DNA from: Diaporthe sp. PMI_573
Taxonomy: Eukaryota; Ascomycota; Sordariomycetes; Diaporthales; Diaporthaceae
Direction: 5' to 3'
Assembly: GCA_021399435.1 (NCBI GenBank)
Contig: JAJTUP010000007.1
Location: 806,001 to 870,000, forward strand
Length of the DNA stretch: 64,000 bases
Shown piece by piece: positions 23,666 to 33,930 of the stretch. The notes below the pieces were generated by a model. That model saw nothing but the letters and a program-made list of their open reading frames with translations, was not told the DNA's origin and ran no database searches. A program made the translations under genes and the position numbers. Positions within the stretch are counted from its first letter, which is position 1. Each line of letters starts with the position of its first letter.

Positions 23666-24931
23666 CTACGACGTTCCTTTCTTAGGCTTCGTGACTACCT
23701 GCGCCTTCTTGAACACACAATGAGTGCCAAAATTCTCACCACTGCTATTCCCAAACTTCAGCAGCATCGGCGCGGCCACGAGATCAACTGTCAAGCTCCT
23801 CGAGGTTGCCTCTCCCTCGTCCCAGAGCTCCACGTCCTCCATGCGGTCTGTCCTGATTCTGAACTCGTGTAATTTCTTGATGCGAGGATCCTCCATGGTG
23901 CAAACCCAGTATGCCCCGCTGCGAGCCATGGCTGTGGCAAGCTCGTAGGCCTTTTGCGCAATGTCTTCGAGGTCGTTCTGCAATGTTTGCCGTTCTTCGA
24001 CGACAGAGAGGTTGAAGAGCAGATCTAGTGTCTCGTTGACAAATTCCTGGCGCCGGGGACCACCCTTGCCCCAAGAAGTAGGTCCTGTGTAGTTGTTGTG
24101 AAGGAATCGGGCTGTCATAGTGCGCCAAGCGTAGAACTGCGGGTCATCTTCATGAGTTTGAGTTAGCATCCTTTGCTTTTTCGAGAGGCATGGGGGTGAC
24201 TTGCCAGAGACGAATTTCTTGATTGTTCCCTCCGGGAACTGAAGGTATGCTCTGAGCGGTAGCCTCAACAACTCCTCCACCAGTTTGTTCCAGACCACAG
24301 CCTGTACAATCCTCTCCTTTGCTCCTGGGTGCTTGCTCGTCAGGTACAGCTTGTAGTCGCTGCTGGTCAAGGTCTCGAAAAACTCCTTCTGCTCACGCCT
24401 GCGGGGAGTAACATATGGCGCGCCCTTGAAATAGGCCAGTGAAAAGGTGATGATTGAGTAGAAGAGGGGGGTAAACAGATTCATGATGAATGTATCGTCA
24501 GGGCCTTCCATCTTGCCTGCTTTGGACTGGGGTGTTGTGGGTCCTGGCTCGTCGTCGTCCTCCTTTGGACTCTTGCTGCGTTCGTCGCCAGCGGGACTTC
24601 CGCCCTCCTCCTTTCTCTTTGTAGATGCCACGGCTGCTAGGCTGGGGCGGCGTGGGCTGTCACTCGAAGGTGTCTGGCTTTTCGAAAGTTTAGCAGCGAT
24701 GCCTTGTTGGTTGACCGGAAGATGGCTCAGCAGTGGGGATCCTCCGAGTGTTGTTGCAGACCTGAATGATCCAGGGCCGATCGTCCAACGAGAAGTGTCG
24801 TGCTGCAAGACGTCAGCCTACGGAAGTTGGACAAGTGCTCTTGCAGTGGCGTTGAGTGAGAGAGACAGGAGAAAAAGGCGTACCAAAAACTGATCCAGAA
24901 TGGGTTCAGGGTTTGTTGCACATCGACACAT
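23666..24931 (-). CDS. Unrecognised fungal protein with disordered N-terminus
   Basis: Proposed exons are 24931-24884, 24802-24205 and 24147-23666 (375 aa). Exon 1 encodes MCRCATNPEPILDQFL and ends at GTACGC; its acceptor is TTGCAG with a CTGAC branch. Intron 2 (24204-24148, 57 nt) has a GC donor (TCTG/GCAAGT), a perfect TGCTAAC branch and an AAG acceptor. It has no stop and is a multiple of three, so retention would add 19 residues. Residues 1-100 are Ser/Pro/Lys-rich and probably disordered. A hydrophobic patch (NLFTPLFYSIITFSLAYF) and a helical domain follow. I know no function. It is divergent from the Hsp70-like gene, sharing a short promoter. Confidence 0.7.
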
Positions 24932-25339
24932 CAGAGTGTGTTGAGTGAGGCGATCTGGCCGTCTGTACTGAGGCCACAATTTGCCAGCTTATTTGCCCAA
25001 GGAAAGTTCTGGCCAATTTGCAAACGATCAAATTTGCAGTGGGAAAGTCATCCAAACACTGTTTTGCTGCTGGAGACTTTCATCACCCTTTGTCGTACAC
25101 TTGCGTTCCATCCCAGCCGTTTGCTCAACCCAGTTTTCATCGTCCCTTCTATTACCTCATCTGCTCTTGCGGCTCATCTCATCACTTCGTGCAGTTTCCA
25201 CCTGCCTGGAATCCCTTCCAAAACCTTTGACTTCTGGCGACAGATTGTTCAGCCTCACACCGGTACTCTCCGTCGTTGCCATGAGCTTCGAGATCCACTC
25301 CCACATTTGAAGATTCGCACCCACGGGGACTGCCTAGGC
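24932..25339. promoter_or_regulatory. Shared divergent promoter (408 bp)
   Basis: The start codons of the hypothetical gene (24931, minus) and the Hsp70-like gene (25340, plus) face away from each other over 408 bp. Both promoters and 5' UTRs must fit here, so co-regulation is possible. No specific factor site was identified. Confidence 0.5.
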
Positions 25340-27400
25340 ATGTCTGAGCCTTCCGAGGCCGCCATCGCCAAGATGGAGGCTGCTCTCCAGCAGACGCCCC
25401 AAGTCAAGCGGCTGATTGTTGGTTTGGACTTCGGTACCACGTACGTAAAATCCTCAGACTTTTTAAGGTGGCATACTCACTCGAGACAAAGGTTTTCTGG
25501 GATTGCCTGGATGGAACTCAACTCACACGATCATCGTATGAACGACGCCGAGATTCGCACTGTTCGTGCCTGGCCGAGTTCCCATGGACCAAACCAAGAT
25601 GAGAGCAAAGTGCCCAGCCGACTCATCTACAATGGTCAAGGAGAGGTCGTAGCATGGGGATACGAGGAGGCTGATGCCGATGGGATCATCATGGAATGGT
25701 TCAAGCTCGCTATTGTGCCCGAGAAAGATCTCCCTCCCCACCTGCGCAACTCCACTAAGCTCAAGGAAACGAAGAAGCAGATGCGACAGTTGGGAATCAC
25801 CCCGACACAGGTTATCACGGAGTACATCCACAAGATCTGGACACATGCGAAAGGAGAGATCAAAAAGACTGTCGGACGGCGGGACTTCAAGACCATGCCC
25901 ATCCATGTCGTCTTTACGATCCCCGCCATTTGGAAGGACCAGCAGATCAAGATAATGGAGCACGCTGCAGCTGTCAGCATCCTCCAATCGCGGACTGCAG
26001 GCGTCACGACTTACGAGTTCATCTCCGAACCTGAGGCGGCTGTGCAGGCCTACGCGAGGCAGCTGCAGAACAAGCTCGGAAAGAACGAGATTGTGTTGGT
26101 TCCAGACATTGGCGGAGGAACAGGAGATGCCATCCCCTACGAGAAGGTAGGCGTGGGCGAGAAGTTCCACTTGGAGCTGAGAGAAGCTGCTACAGGTAAC
26201 GGTATGGATAAGACTTGAATTGCTCGGCGCGCTGTCCACTGCTTACCAGGCACAGGTGCACTCTGTGGGGCTCTGTTCGTGGATGAGGCATTCGAGAACC
26301 TACTTTTGAGTAGACTGCCAGCGAGCCACAGAAATCTCAAGACCGACGACCCGGTCGCTTGGAGAAGAATTCTTACCGAGCAGTGGCAGCACCACATCAA
26401 GCGAAGCTTTGAGTGGAAGGGAGACGGTCGGATCTGGCCCGTCATCCTCTCGAACATCAGTTCAAACGTGGACGTCGTGCGCCTGCATGAAGACGAGATC
26501 CGCGATGTCTTTGAGGGCTCCGTAATTCCGGACATTATCCGCCTCATCAAACAGCAGATTGATCAAGTCAAGAAGACCCACGGTGGCAAGGCCCCTAGCA
26601 TCATTCTGCCCGTCGGTGGCTTTGGGCGCTGCCCCTACCTCCTTCAGCGATTGCGAGAGGAGTTTGAGAGCAGCAGTGTCGCTGCCAAGTGTGCCAAGAG
26701 AGGTGGTCGGAAGAAACAGAAGCTCGACTTCCAGAAGATTGAGATTCACAGCGAGACAGGCGAGATGCCGTGGACATCCGTCTGCCGAGGCGCATGTCAG
26801 TACGGCGTGCGTGCGCAGCTGAACATTTGCCTGGTGAAGAGTCGAGTAGCAAGAATCAGTCTGGGCTTCATACGGAATGTGCCCGGTACACTCGAAGAAG
26901 GTGGCATCTACATGCCAGACTTTGGTCGCATCATGGTTCCAAATAAGATGACATATTTCGTTCGCAAGGCAGGTGTCCCATTTTGTCGTTTCTCTTCCAA
27001 ATTCCCCATCCGTTTCCGGAAACTAACTCTGTCCCAACAGGGCGATTCAATTGACACCAGTATGAAGGCAGTAATGGCCATGTTCCTTGCTCTTGACTGC
27101 TCGACCAGGGGGATGCATTGTGAGCGGTCGATCATCTACGCATACGATGGCGATTCACCCCCTGATCTATTTGATCGAAATGATTCCGGATTCCGAGAGT
27201 ACGGTGTCATGGAGATCAGGCCCTCGAAGCCGGTCGAGAGGCTCCCCATCCAGAGATTTGACTGTGGCGATAGTCGCGTTTTCGACTACCAGTTGCATTC
27301 TGAGATTGTGGGTGGCTCGGTGCGACTCACTGCGACCGATCCTGCTGAGAATGGGAAGGTGGTGGGAGAATTCGTCTCGCCTGAACTTGACAATATGTAG
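25340..27400 (+). CDS. Hsp70-like (HSPA12-type) actin-fold ATPase
   Basis: Exons 25340-25440, 25492-26195, 26256-26968 and 27041-27400 give 1878 nt and 625 aa. Phosphate-1 is VGLDFGTTFSGIAW near residue 27, completed only after intron 1 is removed. Phosphate-2 is VPDIGGGTGDAIPYE, and the adenosine motif is ILPVGGFGRCPYLLQRL. Intron 3 must start at a GC donor (GCAAG/GCAGGT, 26969), because the nearby GT donor leads straight to a stop. It has an ACTAAC branch and a CAACAG acceptor and yields FVRKGDSID. No classical Hsp70 peptide-binding domain or EEVD tail is present; the C-terminus is the short beta-rich type of fungal Hsp70-like proteins. Probably cytosolic; client and role unknown. The 72-nt intron 3 is stop-free, so retention would add 24 residues. 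Confidence 0.88.
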
Positions 27401-28256
27401 CTGTCGCGGTTGGCCAGGGCATTTTGGGACACGACGCTTGCTATCGACGTCGTTTTGGCCGCATTGGGCCACGAAGTGGGACAACAACTTCCGAATTGAA
27501 GGCTTGCTTATGCCAGAGGAGGACAGGTAGTCCCTATCAGCCTGACCATGGGTGAAGTCGGCATTTAGCATTGAAGACAAATGAATATCGTTGCATTTTC
27601 CTTTCACTTCGGCTCAAATGATGACAGGATCTGGCTTGTGTCTCGACTTCACTTTTGCATGTTTACGGCCAAAGCCCGGCCAAAGATTCCGACGAAATTA
27701 TCGGAATGACTTTGACACGTAAAAACACAGTCGCTTTACCGAAATTGGTGACTCAAATGGCAGGGCCGAAGCTTTCCAGGGTGGGATGATCTCAACTAGA
27801 ATGCAGTGGCACAAACTACACACCAACTGCCCTTACCTAGGTAATACAAGACTGACTGATCCTTAGATCTCATCCTGCGTGACCAGGCTTGTTCAAACCA
27901 TGCAAATATGAGACATAATCCTTGCCTGTATGCTATATTTTCGTGCTCCCAGTCAGCCTTGGACCAGTTAGGCATCCCGAGAATTACGTGGCCATCGGCC
28001 ATGAGAAAGTGATGAGAAAAGAGCAAGATAATGATGGCCGCAGATTCTAGGATATTCTTGTTTCAACTACCTGTGAGCATCAGCAGGTAAGTGGGAAGTT
28101 GCGTCTGTTTTGAGACGGGCTCGCCTTTTTGACATGCAAGACTTCGGAGAATAATTATGTCTTCGGAATCAGTTACATTCTATTAGCCCGCTAGCAGTGT
28201 CCTCTCATTAGCTTCTGCAAAAAAATCACACCATCAATGTGGACCCCCATGTTGTA
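27401..28256. other. Convergent intergenic region
   Basis: This 856-bp gap lies between the Hsp70-like gene and the permease gene. No gene or repeat was recognised. Confidence 0.4.
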
Positions 28257-30369
28257 TCAATCCTCAGCCGGCTGTGTCCCGGCGAGCAGTGTCTCTTGGA
28301 TCCGTTGAGACGGTAGCCAGCGCTCAGCTGGTACGAACCACCAAGAAAGAATTGCGAAAATCGTCACGATGCCCATGATGACCGGGGCGTAGTTAAGAGT
28401 GGCAGCCTCAACTGGGAAGACGTAAGGCGAGAATAGCACAGCCACGACCCATCCGTTCCACAAGACAGCAATGGCCTGAAATGGCTTGCTCAATCGGCCC
28501 AGGCTCCATGCAGGTTTGGGAAATTGATTGGGTGTCAATAAGAGGCGCCCAAGACAGATCAGGCCGTATGCTGCGGCTGACGGGACACCTGCTGCTGAGA
28601 CCAGTGAGGTGAAGGCCACCGAAGATGGGAGGATTGTGCATGTGATCAGGGAAGACACCCCCCATACGACCAGGACCGCGTTCCGTGGCTGTCCATCGAC
28701 AACTTGGGCGACCCAGGGCGACCAGGGCAGAACGCCATCGCGTGCGACTGCAAAGACTAGACGAGATGCTGCCAGGATCGCAATAGCAGTATTCTTTGTG
28801 CTGATATTAGCTTTGGCTGTGTTTCGATGGGTTGAACGATCTGGCTCTACTCACAAACCATAACGCAACGATGCAGACGATGTTCATGAAAATGTGGCCG
28901 CCCTCGCCGAGAATGGCTGCATAAAGAGGCACAAACGGCTGCGTGCCCCCAAAGGAGAAGAGAGTGTCTGCGTCGGGCTGGTTTGCAGCAAAACTGAAGG
29001 TTAGAATATGAGAGCGAGCGGTGAAGGTCAGAGTGAACACTACTTACAACACAGAATAAGAAGAGGATGACCACAATGAAACCCCCAATACCGCTGGTAA
29101 CTGTACTCCAGAAGATGCCACGGGCAGCTGCAACGCTGGCGTTCTTCGTTTCCTCGGCGACATGACCAGAAGCGTCGAAGCCGATAAGGATCCCGGCCGT
29201 GGCAAGGTAAGACAGGCACCAGTTCCAGCCCGCGGGAGCTCCGGTCCCGTTGTAGGTCGTCATGAAGGCATCGTGTGCGGATCGGAACCCGTAGGTGCTG
29301 TTGCTCGTTGCCACGGGCAGCCAAATCATGTTCAAGGCGAAGTCAATCAGGACGAAGCTGGTCGACAGGTAGAATATCCATTTGAAGTATCGGGCTACAA
29401 TAATCATTAGAATGGTTTCATGGCCGGTAACGAGATAACTTACGTGGCAAGAGGTTCCAAATTGCTGCTAAAGCTAGCATGACTTCCGTTGTGATCCATT
29501 GGACAGCACGGAATTTGACGCTGGACGTATCAGACGGGAAGTCGAGATTGAACACCACAATTTCCTATATTACCGTCAGGATTTATGGCATGTTAGGACA
29601 AGATGGACCGAGGTGCATGCTTACTGATAAAATGTAGTTGACCGCCGATTGCGTGTTACCTGTTATTTTATAAGCGAGTGTCGTGCCCGGCATGACTCTC
29701 TCACGTACTGGCACAGAATGTCGTCCACGCGGTCGTGCTCCACCACGCAACGATGAAACCAAAAAGGCGGCCGAAACGAGGGCCCCCGGCTTCAGCCGCC
29801 CACAGGTAAATCGATCCGGCGAGTGGAAGCGAGGAGCATATCTCTGCAATGACTGCTGCTGTGATGAACGTGAATACGCACGTTACGAGGAAACTTGTCC
29901 TGTATGTTGATCAGCAACGTTCATTTAACCATTTTATAGGCCCAGTAAAGACACAATACCAATAGGCCAGGTTCCCTCCAGCTGCAATGCCAGTAGAAAA
30001 CGTCACACGGACACCGCCGATAAAGTACAGAGCAGCTATATGCGGTTAGCCTGTCATATTGATAGACTGTGGCAGATTGTGCCTACCAAATGTTGTCGCA
30101 AAGTTGTGAAACGTGTTGAAAGTTCTGTGGAGGACCTGAACACGTGAGCTGGGTGACTCGGCCACCGCAAAAGCCGGTTCTCCTCACTGGTTTGTAGCCT
30201 AGGTTTTCCTGGGGGGTTCATCGTCAGCCCTAAACTGATATTGAAATCGTGGCGCTAGCCTTGAGTCACCTACTAGGACTCGAGCATCTCTCGATGTTTC
30301 CTGTTCCGGGTCAGTCTTGGAGCTGACCGCATTCTTCTGCAGGGTTGCATCTTCGTGGTCAGTGGCCAT
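28257..30369 (-). CDS. APC-family amino acid/choline/GABA permease
   Basis: The ten-exon model is 30369-30274, 30208-30188, 30135-30087, 30035-29960, 29899-29709, 29659-29625, 29564-29444, 29394-29048, 28977-28855 and 28793-28257. It totals 1596 nt and 531 aa with every phase agreeing. Exon 2 is a 21-nt microexon (ENLGYKP) and exon 6 is 35 nt. The spliced protein reads FNTFHNFATTFAALYFIGGV, TAAVIAEICSSLPLAGSIYL, WAAEAGGPRFGRLFGFIVAW and ILIGFDASGHVAEETKNASV, the hallmark segments of fungal uga4/HNM1-like permeases with about 12 TM helices. It should import amines or amino acids at the plasma membrane; exact substrate unknown. It is divergent from a P450 gene. No lesion is seen, but prediction software may fail on the tiny exons. 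Confidence 0.9.
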
Positions 30370-30829
30370 GATGGCGAGCAGTCTTGCGTATTGAGATTGG
30401 CGAAGAAGTCGACCCGATCGGCGGTTCCACGGTAAGAGAATGCCAACAAAAAAATGTGGGATGCTGCTTTGATATCTTATAACGAGTGCGTGGTTTTCCT
30501 CAGGGGGGCAGTTAATGCTTGTCTAGTATTTCGGACGGAGTTCCAGTTGTGGAAAAGCTTGATGGGTTCCGGGAGGAACATGTCTGTCACGCAATTAGCG
30601 CGTGTAAAACGCAATGGGCGCCGGCTACACAGCTTGCTCGATAAAGTGGAACTCAACCAATCCTTATAGAGACCAACCACCGAAGCCGGTGATTTGGTTG
30701 CCCACTTCATATTCCCTGGAGAACCAACGCAATCTATGGTATTTGACTTGTTGATCGAGTTGAAAACGGTCATACACGTATGCGCGAACCCCCACCAGCC
30801 AAAATAATCGACATCCTACTTTCGCCCCG
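30370..30829. promoter_or_regulatory. Shared divergent promoter of permease and P450 (460 bp)
   Basis: The two ATGs are 460 bp apart and point outward. A shared promoter would fit joint regulation of uptake and oxidation of one compound, but this is inference. No binding site was recognised. Confidence 0.5.
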
Positions 30830-32848
30830 ATGCCACTACTATTGTTTACAAGCTTGGGCCTGCTATGCCTCGTAGCATGGACAGTTTTCAGGGTGAGTGA
30901 AATTCTATCAATATATGGCAACGCCTTTCTGACGAGTCCGAGGCCGTGGTGCGGGCACATGCATCGCCGTTGTCACAAGTCCCCAATGCAGGCTGGGGCG
31001 CAGGGTACTCGCGCCTTTTATGGGCCTTTTACCAAGAGCTCCGAGGCAACATCACCATCAAACTCCCAATGATTCATGAAAAGCTAGGTTAGCTCCTCCA
31101 TACGCTGATTGCTAGTGTGAGAACTCTGCGAAGCGCTGACAGCATGATGGTAGGCCCTTTGGTGCGAATAGGACCCAACGAAGTGTCTTTTTACTCCATA
31201 GATATTTACGACACGATACACAAGGTCAATAGTGGTTTTGTAAAAGATCCTCGCAACTATGGAGAATTTGTTCAAGACGGACACCCTGCCCTCTTTTCTA
31301 TCACGTATGTAGCTCCCTGGACGTTCGCAACCTGGTTTCTGCTAAATACAACTGACACGCACAGATAGTGACCCAGAAGAACATTCAAAACGGCGAAGGA
31401 TCCTGGGACAGCTTTTTAGTCGAAGCAACATCTCCAAGCTGGAAGGGCTGATGCTCCACCATGTACATGAGTTCGTCGAAGCAGTGGGCCAGAAACAAGG
31501 TCCTATCGATGTTGGCCCGGCTTGCAGGGCCTTGGAAGCCGATATTATTTGTAAGATGCTCTGCAGCGTCATACTTGAGATGCCAAATCATTCTCGGACA
31601 TCTGCTAACAGCCGCAGCTGCATTCTCGTTTGGCGAGGCAGTAAATGCTGTCCCCGCGTGGGCGAACGGGGAAGAGTTGGCGATCGTAGCCAACAATGAT
31701 AGGAAAGCCACACTCATGCCACTAGTCAGTAACCTTTCAGCACAAGGGTGTGCTCGAGTGCTAATGGCCGCAGCTCATGAATTTTCCGGGCCTGTATGAA
31801 GCATGGGCCCGCGTTGAGGACTTTTTGTGCCGAGTTCGAGGATCAGGAATCTCTTACAGTGCAGGGCTTCAGCAATATGACGAAGTCCATCTCCCCGTCC
31901 CCGCCATAGTGGCCTAGCTGACAGTCTACCAGTGGACACTCGGGGCTTGGGGCAGGAATAAAGACCTGGACAAAAAGTCGCGTTTCCCAAATCTCATCAA
32001 AGTAATGATTTCAGCGGGAGTCCCGACGCAAACCGCTCTATCCGAAGCAAAGGAAAACCTGGGTCCAGGAACGGACACCACGTCTGCCTCCTTGGCGCAC
32101 ATCCTCTACGCCCTTTCAAAGAATCCGGTATACCAACAAAAGCTGTACGAGGATATCGCCAGAGTCGGATTCCCGACCGACATGAGCTCCTTGGAGAGTA
32201 TTCCACGACTGAAAGCATGCGTCAAGGAGGGAATTCGCTGGGCCGGCGCGGCGGCAGCTATGTTGCCTCGAGTTGTTCCGCAAGGCGGCGTTGAGCTATG
32301 CGGCAAATTTATTCCCGAAGGAGTGAGTTGCCAACATATTGGGCTCTTCCGTATATCTCCGTCTTCTGGGCTAACCACCAAGCCTTACCGCTTCAGACAG
32401 TGTTGACCTCGTCACCAATCTGGTACCTGAGAGACAAATATGCTTACCCGAACCCCGAACTGTTCGACCCATACCGGTGGATCAACGACAGCGGAGATGC
32501 CGGCTCCGACAACGCTATTAGAGACAGGTTCTACGTGCCGTTCTCGAAAGGAGCCAATGTCTGCATAGGAAATCAGTAAGCGTCACAATTGTACACGCTT
32601 AGAAAATGGTACTAATCAGTCGCGGTGGTAGCTTTTCATATTACGAAATATATCTTAGCTTGTCGAAGATACTGGAGAAGCATAAGCTTGTACACGAGAC
32701 GGAGACCACCATATCCATTCCGTTGGCAGGGCTGAGTAGCCCTGATTGGCAACCTGTACAATTGCCCAAACGGCGAGAGTGGGTTGCAGCAGTGTTAACA
32801 GAGCCTCTTCTAGTTGAGGCCGTTCCGAGGAGCCTCAAGGCAAGATAA
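30830..32848 (+). CDS. Cytochrome P450 monooxygenase, membrane-anchored
   Basis: The nine-exon model is 30830-30892, 30937-31087, 31154-31304, 31369-31550, 31618-31724, 31774-31884, 31933-32322, 32397-32575 and 32632-32848. It gives 516 aa with all phases closing. The N-terminal anchor is LLLFTSLGLLCLVAWTVF. The reading has VPNAGWGAGYSRLLW, GPLVRIGPNEVSFYSID, helix I GPGTDTTSASL, ExxR as KEGIRW and a heme loop FSKGANVCIG (Cys near 440). The usual Arg of FxxGxRxCxG is Asn here. Uncertain points: the exon 2 acceptor (30937 or 30943), a poor GTCCAT donor at 31885, and the exon 5 acceptor. If the 31885-31932 intron is not spliced, a TAG ends the protein. It probably hydroxylates a secondary metabolite or xenobiotic at the ER. 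Confidence 0.8.
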
Positions 32849-33930
32849 AATATGTGGACAATTTAAGCGAAGGGCATTAGTGGAATTGGTACAAATATTG
32901 TGCACTGGAAGACAGAAGAAAAGGTTCGTAGCCTTTCACTTTGAGTAGAAACAAATGAAGGTGGCGTGAATACTGGAAACACGATCCACAAGAATGGTCC
33001 ACCGCGAATGTTAAGTGAGCCCGAGTGAGTAGCCGGCGTTGGTAGCAGGGAAGGGTATTCTATATTGGTCATAATCCATGTAATATCCGTCATGGACTCC
33101 TGTGGTAGGATTGGAAATAGTGGCAGAGTTCGAGAGTGAGGCCTGTGCTAAAGAGAATTTGCCGTTTATTTTGAAAGCCTCGAATATTGCATACCGGTCA
33201 GGACAGCATTAGCCACGAAATTTTGTACCTGATTCATAGTACCACACTTTTGCTAGGTAACATGATTCTGGGATCGTGGAAATCAGCGTCAGTTGAATAT
33301 AGCTTTTTGAGTCACTCCCATGATTACTACTGCCCTACCTAGGTGGTAATTATGCCCTATTAATGTGATTAGACCGAGTGGCCGCCCAAGTACCAGTCCT
33401 TGTCAGTCCGGTTTGCCTGGGCCATGAGGCAGAAATCACTCCTTGTGATACATATTCGGATCCACGATGATGTTAGTGCCTACAGAAACTCTTTGGTCCT
33501 CGACGCTACTGTTTCTGGAGCCATACGCTAAGACGGCAAGGCTGTGGGTAGCTTGCACAAGTCACATTGTGTCTGATAAGAATTACCAGCAATGAAATGA
33601 ACAGACTAATTCTATCACACAAATTGGAATCTAAAGATTCGAATACTCCTCCCAGCACCCAGAACTGTCACTGCTCGTCTCCCAAACAAGAAACAATCTC
33701 TCAAACCATCCGAACGAAACAAATTGTTCAGAAAATTACATTCACTGCCTTACCTTACTGCTGAGTTATTTGATCCATAATCTCTCACCACGACTGCACA
33801 CTGGCTCAGAGTTGGCTACTACCCTAGCCCAGATCATCTGTGAGCCCAGCACACGACAATCTACACCGACACGACGAGAGGGAAATAACGCAAAGATTGT
33901 TTCAAGATCCGAGTTTACGCTGAACACGCC
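32849..33930. other. Intergenic, no gene seen
   Basis: This holds the P450 3' UTR and the promoter of the 33931 gene. It is AT-leaning with no recognised coding or repeat sequence. Confidence 0.4.

Noticed and set aside
26973..27040. GT donor at 26973 for Hsp70-like intron 3
   Set aside because: Joining it to 27041 shifts the frame and gives a stop within five codons; the GC donor at 26969 keeps frame and conserved residues.
31305..31364. Acceptor CACAG at 31364 for P450 intron 3
   Set aside because: It produces an immediate TAG; the acceptor four bases later gives the conserved DPEEHSKRRR.
31885..31932. Calling the P450 a pseudogene because of the TAG at 31915-31917
   Set aside because: A 48-nt intron with a CTGAC branch and CCAG acceptor removes it in frame and yields the expected sequence, although the donor is weak.
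28257..32848. A full biosynthetic gene cluster around the P450
   Set aside because: No polyketide synthase, NRPS, terpene synthase or cluster regulator lies within the flanking genes.
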